A stretch of DNA of 19,110 nt from CAYPEK01 sp964409645 (lineage in GTDB: Bacteria; UBP15; UBA6099): assembly GCA_964409645.1 (NCBI GenBank), contig CAYPEK010000085.1:1-19110 (forward strand), written 5' to 3'. Position numbers and translations under genes: made by a program. How positions within the stretch are numbered: the stretch's first letter is position 1; each line of letters opens with the position of its first letter. Positions 1 through 5,804 of the stretch are shown here, piece by piece. The notes beneath the pieces are model-generated. The model worked only from the letters and a program-made list of their open reading frames with translations. It did not search any database and was not told the DNA's origin.

Positions 1-797
1 TCGCTGCTGGCGCCGCCGCCGCCGCTTGAGCCGCCGTCGAAGCTGTCGCTCGAATCGCTTGAACTCGAACTGTCGTACGAACTGCCATCAGAAACGTTGT
101 TTATCGGTGTATCGGAAATAAAACTCTGTCCTTTTTTGCGCGAAAATATCACGACGATAAATATCACTATAAAAGCAAAAACAAGCAGCATCGTCTTTCC
201 GGTTTCGCCGAGGCCGCCTTTGTCGGATGTTCTCCGCACGCTCTGATTCGCCGCCGGGGCGACAGGCGCGGTTCCCGACATTCCGATGTCGGCGGGGCTG
301 ACGTTGTACTCTTCGGCGACTACCGCGATTATCGCTTCCACACCCGCGATCACTCCGCCGTCGATGTCGCCTTCTTTGAATTTCGGCCTTACTAAATCCG
401 TCAGAATCTCGCCGGCCTTTGCGTCAGGCAAAGCGCCTTCCAGTCCGTAGCCGACTTCGATTTTCATTTTCCGGTCTTTTAATGCAATGACGAAAAGAAC
501 TCCGTTATCTTTTCCCTTCGTGCCGACTTTCCACTTCTCGAACAGCTTCACGGCGTAATTGTCTATGGATTCGCCGCCGATAGTATTTACGACGGCAAGC
601 GCTACCTGCGCGGTTGTTTTTTCGTGGAGCGCCCGCAGAATAGGTATGAGTTGTTGTTTCGTTTCCTCCTTGAGCGTTCCCGTGGTGTCTGTTATGTACC
701 CTGTGGCCTCCGGGTACAATGTCGAAGCATCGGTCCTTAAAGAAAAACACACAAATGCGAACAGGCATATAACCAATGAGATTGATATTTTTCTCAT
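1..797 (-). CDS. TPM-domain (YgcG/TPM_phosphatase family) protein, 3' end off window
   Basis: Open from ATG at 797 through the left edge, about 265 codons. I translated it by hand from the reverse strand. An N-terminal signal peptide (MRKISISLVICLFAFVCFS) is followed by a TPM domain at about residues 27-165. This shows the family's features: YITDTTGTL near the start, then DNGVLFVIALKDRKMKIEVGYGLEG, broken here only as a description of the core, and KFKEGDIDGG later. A single hydrophobic helix lies near 195-212, followed by a Ser/Asp-rich tail ending in a Gly/Ser run. TPM proteins typically end in such a Gly/Ser tail, so only a few residues are probably missing. The strong GGGAGG ribosome site lies about 10 bases before the ATG. 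It is the last gene of the minus-strand set, 43 bases after the membrane protein. The family's role is unsettled: photosystem II repair phosphatase in plants, and membrane or envelope functions proposed in bacteria. Family confident, function not. Confidence 0.9.
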   Translation of the reverse strand, partial: MRKISISLVICLFAFVCFSLRTDASTLYPEATGYITDTTGTLKEETKQQLIPILRALHEKTTAQVALAVVNTIGGESIDNYAVKLFEKWKVGTKGKDNGVLFVIALKDRKMKIEVGYGLEGALPDAKAGEILTDLVRPKFKEGDIDGGVIAGVEAIIAVVAEEYNVSPADIGMSGTAPVAPAANQSVRRTSDKGGLGETGKTMLLVFAFIVIFIVVIFSRKKGQSFISDTPINNVSDGSSYDSSSSSDSSDSFDGGSSGGGGASS

Positions 798-840
798 AAC
801 ACGCGCCGCCTCCCGTCAATCGTTATAATGTTGTTATTCG

Positions 841-1476
841 TCAAATCCATTTCAGAATGACGCCGAATATAATCAGGCTGGAAATTACGACGGTGTAGAT
901 TGTTCCTACGACTGCTATTTTGCTCTTTACCGTCTTGAGATCGTAAACGTAGTATGAAACGAGGAAGAAAGGCATGTAACCGATGATGAAAACCAGCCAC
1001 GGAACACGGATGCTCCACCAAGGGTAATCCCATGTGAGTCTGCCGGCGGCGTTGAGCACGCACTCCACGAACACGCAGAAGACGGACCCCAAGACGGCGA
1101 AAAACAGGCGGTTGGGAATGCCGAGCACTTTCGCCTTTTTGTCCATAATCAGCATCTTCGTCATAGCGATACCGGCGATTGAAAACATGAAGCATATTTC
1201 GATGTTCAGTCCGATTAGGATGAGAAAAGCGGTTTTGCCGGGAGCGCCCCACACGGGAGCGTGGTTCGTGAAGTGGAACACGAGCGCATTCCAGATTTCG
1301 TTAAACCAGTCCATGCCCCAGAAAGCAAGCCCGGCGAAGACCGTGTTCCAGTTTTTCTTCTCGATTTCGTTCGAATAAACAAATATCGCGATCGCGAGCA
1401 GCGGTATGACGTACCACTGGAACTGCGACGGATCGCGCAGTATTTTAAGCGCTTCACCCGCTGATTCGGTCGGCAA
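841..1476 (-). CDS. Unrecognised six-helix integral membrane protein (TTG start)
   Basis: A 211-residue hydrophobic protein that I do not recognise. Predicted membrane segments lie at about residues 20-35, 45-66, 82-105, 122-145, 157-178 and 186-208. Polar and aromatic residues that look functional sit in or near the membrane: WGMDWFNEIWN (53-63), FHFTNHAPVWGAPG (67-80), FVECVLNAAGR (136-146) and WDYPWW (149-154). The frame stays open much further upstream, to 1671, but that part overlaps the reductase gene antiphase-free on the same strand and has no membrane character. I chose TTG at 1476 because AAGGGGAG stands seven bases before it and it lies 23 bases after the reductase stop. The only nearby ATG is in another frame and stops after 13 codons. 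Gene order suggests a membrane partner, substrate carrier or lipid-modifying enzyme for the upstream redox pair. That is inference only. Confidence 0.75.
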   Translation of the reverse strand: MPTESAGEALKILRDPSQFQWYVIPLLAIAIFVYSNEIEKKNWNTVFAGLAFWGMDWFNEIWNALVFHFTNHAPVWGAPGKTAFLILIGLNIEICFMFSIAGIAMTKMLIMDKKAKVLGIPNRLFFAVLGSVFCVFVECVLNAAGRLTWDYPWWSIRVPWLVFIIGYMPFFLVSYYVYDLKTVKSKIAVVGTIYTVVISSLIIFGVILKWI

Positions 1477-1483
1477 GAGGCGA

Positions 1484-1491
1484 CTCCCCTT
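1484..1491 (-). promoter_or_regulatory. Ribosome binding site that decides the TTG start
   Basis: On the minus strand this reads AAGGGGAG, seven bases before TTG at 1476. It is the only good Shine-Dalgarno match near the start of the membrane protein's membrane-like sequence. No in-frame ATG exists between the end of the upstream gene and the first helix. Confidence 0.6.
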
Positions 1492-1499
1492 CCATTTTG

Positions 1500-2714
1500 T
1501 CAGACACTTCTCGCAACTCTTATTTTGAGGTCTGAAACCGGATATGACGAACAGGGATGGAACCATCCGAATTTCCTGTCGGCGAGCCTTCTCCCGTCGT
1601 TCTCGGGACTGACGAAAACATCTCCGGAAAGAAGCATGGAACGGCAGAACCCGCACTCGCCCGACCTGCACTGCGACGGAGGCGCGATTCCGGCCCGTTC
1701 GAGAGAAACAACCACCGTCTCAGTCGCTTTCGCGGGAACCTTTTTCTCTTCCTCGCCGATCAGCACCGTGATTTCAAATTCCTTATCCGCAAGTTCCTTC
1801 GGATAATTCGGATACGTGAGAACATTCTCGGCCTCGCCGAACGCCTCTCTGTGCAACCGCCTCCGCGGGATGTTCAAACCTTTAAGCTCCTCATCGAGGA
1901 AGTTGTACATCACCTGTGGGCCGCAGATAAAAATCGTCTTGCCTTCCACGCCGCCGCCCAAATTCATAACGCATTCGGATGTAAGGAGGCCTGTCGGGCC
2001 GCTCCACGACTCATCCGGTTCGCTGCACACGAAATTCACTTTGAGCTTGTCCGGGTGTTGTCGTTCGAGTTCGAGCATTTCATCTTTATAAATGATGTCG
2101 TCGGCTTTTCGCGTTCCGTAAAGGAGCGTGAAATGCACGTCGAGGTTGTTGTCGATTATTTCGCGGATCATCGACCGGAACGGGGTTACGCCACAACCGC
2201 CGCCGATTCCGAGTATTGCCCTGCTGTCCCGCAGAGAATCGATATAGAAGTTTCCGCACGGGCCGGAAGTTTCGACCGCCGTGCCTTCCTTCCAGTTGTC
2301 CCAGATGTACTGCGTTGCAAAGCCGCCGTCTTTTTTGCGTATTGTCAGCTCGATGAAGCCGCCTTTGAGCGCGTCTGTCGGAGATGATGCGACTGAATAC
2401 GGGCGCGTCACGCCGACGCCGTCTATGTCGAGCTTAACGCTGACGTACTGCCCCGCTCTGAAAGCGGGCAGCGATTTCGTGGTCGATCCCTCCGCCGGGA
2501 CGAGTCTGAATGTCTTTGTCGATACGGTCTCATCCTTGACCTCTTTGACGACGAGGTGCAGTTTCGACGGATGAATGCTTCGCGCGAGATCGTTGATCGG
2601 GTCGGAAGTGATCGGCTCGTGGAGCGCCGCCTCGATTTTCTTCTTCCGCTCGGGAAGCATGTAAAACGGGGTGAGCAGGTCTATGACTTCGCCTTTTACG
2701 TTAACTTTTGCCAT
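1500..2714 (-). CDS. FAD/NAD(P)H oxidoreductase with C-terminal 2Fe-2S ferredoxin domain
   Basis: A 404-residue electron-transfer reductase. After a roughly 50-residue N-terminal extension comes a ferredoxin-reductase FAD-binding barrel with RPYSVASS at 104-111, the flavin motif RxYS. Next is an NAD(P)-binding domain with GIGGGCGVTPF at 169-179 and ICGP at 263-266. The C-terminal plant-type ferredoxin domain has Cys349, Cys354, Cys357 and Cys388, the C-x4-C-x2-C...C ligand set. This order (FAD, NAD, 2Fe-2S) is that of PaaE-type reductases, which pass electrons from NAD(P)H to a partner enzyme. The ATG follows the upstream stop codon by one base (TAA-C-ATG), with a G-rich ribosome site inside the upstream gene. 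Translational coupling is therefore likely, and the natural partner is the flavoprotein encoded just before it. The long N-terminus (LTPFYMLPERKKKIEAAL) is not part of the usual fold. Fold certain; partner inferred. Confidence 0.92.
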   Translation of the reverse strand: MAKVNVKGEVIDLLTPFYMLPERKKKIEAALHEPITSDPINDLARSIHPSKLHLVVKEVKDETVSTKTFRLVPAEGSTTKSLPAFRAGQYVSVKLDIDGVGVTRPYSVASSPTDALKGGFIELTIRKKDGGFATQYIWDNWKEGTAVETSGPCGNFYIDSLRDSRAILGIGGGCGVTPFRSMIREIIDNNLDVHFTLLYGTRKADDIIYKDEMLELERQHPDKLKVNFVCSEPDESWSGPTGLLTSECVMNLGGGVEGKTIFICGPQVMYNFLDEELKGLNIPRRRLHREAFGEAENVLTYPNYPKELADKEFEITVLIGEEEKKVPAKATETVVVSLERAGIAPPSQCRSGECGFCRSMLLSGDVFVSPENDGRRLADRKFGWFHPCSSYPVSDLKIRVARSV

Positions 2715-2715
2715 G

Positions 2716-4317
2716 TTATTTCACCCCCTGATTGAGAGCCGCGAGTCCCGCGGCGCGCCCCGAAATCAGCGAACTGCTGTAACCGTGCGCGAACTGGCCG
2801 TATCCGCCGGCGAATATCAGTCCTTTGTGGTATGACTCATCTTTTAATGAAAGCACTCTCGGGATAATTGAATCCCACGGTTCGGGTTCGTACCCGTAAA
2901 TTCCTCCGTTGTACGACCTCGTGTACCTCGCGAAAGTCACGGGCGTCGCAACTTCGATCTCTTCGATGTGATCCCGGATGCCGACATTCAGCCCGTTCTC
3001 GAACTGCGATATCATCCCATCGGCGATTGAGTTCTTCAAATTGACGTAATCTTTCGGCTCGACCGAATACCACGCTTCCGGCCTATAGAGGGTCGTCATC
3101 GAAACGATTGATGTGCCGGGCGGAGAGCAGTACGGATTGGCGTTGTTCAGGCAGATCGTAGCCTGCATGTTCGTGAGCGCCGCCTTTTCTGTCGAGAAGT
3201 AAATGTCATCGGTGTCCATGTTGTTCGAAATAAAATAACCGTAATCGGTGAGGCCGAGTTCCTCCGGCGACGCATCGAGTCCGAGATATACGACGAACGC
3301 GCTCGGGCCGTGCTTGCGGGCGTTGACGGTTTTGTACGCCGCGGCGGGCACTTCGCCTTCGGGGGTGATGAGCTTGTTGTAAACGAGAGTCGGCGATGCG
3401 TTTGAGACGACCGTGTTTGTTTTGATGACATCGCCGGCGGAAGTTACGACGCCGGTTACCGTTCGGTTCTCGACGAGAATGCGCTCGACGCGCGTGTTGT
3501 ACTCGACGCGGCCGCCAAGTTCGAGAATACGCGCCTCCATTGCGCTGGCGAGTTCGTGCGATCTCATTCGCGGTATGTACGCGCCGTAATCGAGGTAGTC
3601 GATTACCATCGCGGCCCAAAGTGTGAATGAAAGCCTGCTCATCGGAATTCCGAGGTAGCACCAGTACGGCGAAAGAATCTTCACCGCGTTCTTAGGGACA
3701 TCCATTGTCTTAATAACTTCATCCACGGTGTAGGAAACGGTCTTGAGGAAATTCGCCAGCTTTTGCGGCATCGAGACGGCTTCCTTCAGTGAACCCGGAA
3801 TATCCTGAATGATATCCGCAAGCCTTTTAGCATCGAGTTTCCGGCTTATCTTTCCGATGAAACCGAGCGCCTCTGTAACATCCCTGCACAGACCGATGTA
3901 TTCTTTCAAAGCGGCGCGGCTGCCGGGAACCGCTCTCTCGATCGCCTCGATGTAGGCGTCTTCACCGAACGGAAGTCGCACGTCGATTTTGTCATCCGTC
4001 AAAACAAGCCTGTACGCCTCGGGGACCGGCATCCAGTCGATGTCCACCTTCGCCTCGTCCTCGAGGAATGAGCGGACGTTTCCCTTTCGTGACGGAGACC
4101 CGATCGACGACAGTTCATGAAGGGATGCCTCGAACTCGAAACGGCCGCGAACGAAGCTGGTTGCAAAACCACCCGGCAGGTTATGCTGTTCGAGCAGCAG
4201 AGGCTTCGCGCCCTTCACGGCAAGCATGAGCGCTGCCGCGAGACCGCCGTTGCCGGCGCCGATCACTACCGCATCGTAAGATTCATTTAACTTCGGAATC
4301 GCTCTTTCCGCTGACAT
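2716..4317 (-). CDS. FAD-dependent oxidoreductase, CrtISO / retinol saturase-like
   Basis: A 533-residue flavoprotein of the phytoene-desaturase superfamily. The N-terminal dinucleotide-binding motif is VVIGAGNGGLAAAL at about 17-30. It is followed by LLLEQHNLPGGFATSF (41-56), where EQHxxPGG is typical of carotenoid isomerases and retinol saturases. The C-terminal FAD motif is GLIFAGGYGQFAHGYSSSL, close to residues 502-520. Length fits the family's usual 490-610. The start is supported by GGGGGAGGG six bases upstream. Known members desaturate, isomerise or saturate carotenoids, retinol and other polyprenyl or lipid chains. No phytoene synthase, cyclase or other carotenoid gene lies nearby, so the substrate is unknown. 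Coupling to a dedicated NAD(P)H reductase suggests a reductive step, or recycling of the reduced flavin, rather than simple O2- or quinone-linked desaturation. Superfamily confident, substrate not. Confidence 0.88.
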   Translation of the reverse strand: MSAERAIPKLNESYDAVVIGAGNGGLAAALMLAVKGAKPLLLEQHNLPGGFATSFVRGRFEFEASLHELSSIGSPSRKGNVRSFLEDEAKVDIDWMPVPEAYRLVLTDDKIDVRLPFGEDAYIEAIERAVPGSRAALKEYIGLCRDVTEALGFIGKISRKLDAKRLADIIQDIPGSLKEAVSMPQKLANFLKTVSYTVDEVIKTMDVPKNAVKILSPYWCYLGIPMSRLSFTLWAAMVIDYLDYGAYIPRMRSHELASAMEARILELGGRVEYNTRVERILVENRTVTGVVTSAGDVIKTNTVVSNASPTLVYNKLITPEGEVPAAAYKTVNARKHGPSAFVVYLGLDASPEELGLTDYGYFISNNMDTDDIYFSTEKAALTNMQATICLNNANPYCSPPGTSIVSMTTLYRPEAWYSVEPKDYVNLKNSIADGMISQFENGLNVGIRDHIEEIEVATPVTFARYTRSYNGGIYGYEPEPWDSIIPRVLSLKDESYHKGLIFAGGYGQFAHGYSSSLISGRAAGLAALNQGVK

Positions 4318-4424
4318 AAGCGACCCTCCCCCGTTTCATTTGATAAAGCAGAAAAAACACACGCAGGTATATTACAACAAATGAGCGGATTTGGCTAATG
4401 AGTTTATCGTGAGTGCCGGCGATA

Positions 4425-4543
4425 TGAAAGTGGGGTCAATAGTTATGCTTTCCCGGTTCAGCAGCGTTGTTTGTTTTTTCTACTTAAAACGTAAAATGGG
4501 ACAGGCACCTCACAACATGCGTTGTCTGACCCGCTCACTTTCA
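4425..4543. repeat. Imperfect inverted-repeat element, REP/MITE-like remnant
   Basis: The left end TGAAAGTGGGGTCA (4425-4438) matches the right end, which read on the opposite strand is TGAAAGTGAGCGGGTCA (4527-4543). The outer eight bases are identical and GGGTCA recurs after a three-base insertion. Inside are AAAATGGGACAGGCACCT (about 4493-4510) and a palindrome ACAAC-ATGC-GTTGT (4512-4525). Phrases like GGGACAGGCACC recur in many bacterial genomes next to REP-associated tyrosine transposase (Y1) sites. That comparison is from memory. No transposase is present, so this would be a non-autonomous copy or relic. Confidence 0.45.
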
Positions 4544-4586
4544 AAATGACCGATTGCCGTATGAGGAAAACTGATTTGCAATAACA

Positions 4587-4614
4587 TTGATACAGGGCGG
4601 CGATGTGGTATAAT
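4587..4614 (+). promoter_or_regulatory. Sigma70-type promoter for ilvE
   Basis: TTGATA (4587-4592), a 16-base spacer and a perfect TATAAT (4609-4614). Transcription from about 4621 would give a leader of roughly 76 bases before the ilvE ATG, holding the hairpin at 4627-4668. Confidence 0.65.
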
Positions 4615-4626
4615 CAAAATAACAAT

Positions 4627-4668
4627 CCGGGCCGCAAGGCTCGCTTTTCATAGCGAACCGCGGCACGG
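4627..4668 (+). other. Long stem-loop in the ilvE leader
   Basis: The segments CCG, GCCGC, GG and TCGCT pair in order with AGCGA, CC, GCGGC and CGG. The loop is TTTCAT (4646-4651). There are 15 base pairs with two single mismatches and a two-base bulge. No T-run follows, so it is not a classical intrinsic terminator. It lies entirely inside the predicted 5' leader, so it could stabilise the messenger or take part in regulation. No known riboswitch or leader-peptide pattern was recognised. Confidence 0.55.
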
Positions 4669-4696
4669 AAATTCTATATTAACGGGGTTTGGTGTT

Positions 4697-5725
4697 ATGG
4701 AAAAAGCAGACCTAAATTTCTCAGAGTTGCCGTTCGGATACGTGAAAACGGACAAGAATTACCGCTGCGTATTCAATGACGGCGCATGGGGCAAACCGGA
4801 ACTGAGCGAATCCGAGGAAATCACCCTCCACATCGCTTCCGAATGCCTCCACTACGGACAGCTCATTTTTGAAGGGCTGAAAGTATATGAAAGACCGGAC
4901 GGAAAGGCCCAGACTTTCCGCGCGGACGAGAACGCAAAACGCATGATTCGCTCGGCGGAAAACCTGCTAATGCCGCCTGTGGCTGTAGATATGTTTGTCG
5001 AGGCTGTAAACATGGTCGTAAACGCCAACCGGAGGTTCATTCCGCCGTACGGGTCAGGCGCGACAATGTATGTAAGGCCATATATGATGGGAACAAGCAT
5101 AACAGTAGGTGTCAACCCCGCCACCGAGTATCTGTTTGCTATGTTTGCAACGCCCGTGGGACCGTATTACAAGGGCAGCGGGCTTTCATGCGTAAAGCTG
5201 GTTGTAGAGGAAAACATCGACCGCGCGGCGCCGCTCGGCATCGGCAATATCAAAGCAGCGGCGAACTATGCCGCCGGTCTGAGGGCGACGATTCCTGCCA
5301 AGAAAAAGGGATTCAACGAGGTTTTGTATCTCGATGCGAAGCACAAAAAGTACCTCGACGAATCCGGTTCGTCCAATTTCTTCGGGATCACGAAGGACAA
5401 CAAGTACGTGACACCGGCTTCGGAATCGATTCTTCCGAGCATCACGAACATGAGCATCAAACAGATCGCGCGGGACGAAGGCATGATAGTAGAAGAGAGA
5501 AATATCGACGTTGAAGAAATTTTCGATTTCGTCGAAGCGGGCTGCGTGGGAACGGCGGCTGTGATCTCGCCTGTCGGCTCGATCACATATCGGGACAAAG
5601 TCGCGAAACTCGGCGACGGCGAGCATCCGGGACCGGTCTGTCAGAAGCTGTACAGCAAGTTGTTCGGAATTCAGACGGGCGATCTGCCCGATCCTTACGG
5701 CTGGACGAGCATCGTTCCGGAATGA
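4697..5725 (+). CDS. ilvE: Branched-chain amino acid aminotransferase
   Basis: 342 residues, fold-type IV PLP enzyme. It interconverts valine, leucine and isoleucine with their 2-oxo acids, using 2-oxoglutarate/glutamate, in the cytoplasm. The PLP lysine is Lys186 in GIGNIKAAANYAAGL. LDESGSSNFFG (220-230) and SESILPSITNMSI (242-254) are the conserved segments around cofactor and phosphate. Residues such as LHYGQLIFEGLKVY (51-64) and MYVRPYMMG (124-132) match the longer type-2 BCAT group rather than the roughly 300-residue E. coli IlvE type. The ATG is the first codon aligning with the family; the ribosome site is weak (GGGG about 12 bases upstream). It stands alone with its own promoter, a structured leader and a terminator, so it is likely monocistronic. 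The alternatives, D-amino-acid transaminase or ADC lyase, fit less well. Confidence 0.95.
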   Translation: MEKADLNFSELPFGYVKTDKNYRCVFNDGAWGKPELSESEEITLHIASECLHYGQLIFEGLKVYERPDGKAQTFRADENAKRMIRSAENLLMPPVAVDMFVEAVNMVVNANRRFIPPYGSGATMYVRPYMMGTSITVGVNPATEYLFAMFATPVGPYYKGSGLSCVKLVVEENIDRAAPLGIGNIKAAANYAAGLRATIPAKKKGFNEVLYLDAKHKKYLDESGSSNFFGITKDNKYVTPASESILPSITNMSIKQIARDEGMIVEERNIDVEEIFDFVEAGCVGTAAVISPVGSITYRDKVAKLGDGEHPGPVCQKLYSKLFGIQTGDLPDPYGWTSIVPE

Positions 5726-5740
5726 TATTTGAGAATTAAC

Positions 5741-5779
5741 AAAAAGGACGGTCGTTTATCAAACGTCCGTCCTTTTTTT
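5741..5779. terminator. Bidirectional intrinsic terminator
   Basis: AAAAAGGACGGTCGTTT, then ATC, then AAACGTCCGTCCTTTTTTT. The stem has 11 or more pairs with one T-T mismatch and a three-base loop. An A-run flanks its left and a T-run its right, so it can end transcription of ilvE on the plus strand and of the convergent CoA-transferase on the minus strand. Confidence 0.9.
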
Positions 5780-5804
5780 ATTTCCGATTAATTAATGAAT
5801 CCGG

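Larger units (their letters stand above)
4318..4696. other. 379-base intergenic region between divergent genes
   Basis: No convincing protein gene. From left to right it contains the upstream region of the oxidoreductase, a degenerate inverted-repeat element (4425-4543), a sigma70-like promoter (4587-4614) and a long hairpin (4627-4668) in the leader of ilvE. I saw no clear promoter for the minus-strand operon. A weak TTAGCC with an 18-base spacer and TAATAT can be read there but is not listed as a feature. Confidence 0.6.

Noticed and set aside
1..60. Short-repeat or CRISPR-like pattern of CCG/CGA triplets
   Set aside because: These triplets are codons of the Ser/Gly tail of the TPM protein; there is no spaced repeat unit.
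1477..1671. N-terminal extension of the membrane protein up to an ATG at 1671
   Set aside because: It overlaps most of the 2Fe-2S domain of the reductase on the same strand and is basic and non-membrane. The TTG with a ribosome site at 1476 explains the gene better.
1557..2387. A 276-codon open frame on the plus strand
   Set aside because: It is antisense to the reductase gene, whose FAD, NAD and 2Fe-2S motifs are unmistakable. The antisense product is Arg/Phe-rich with no recognisable domain.
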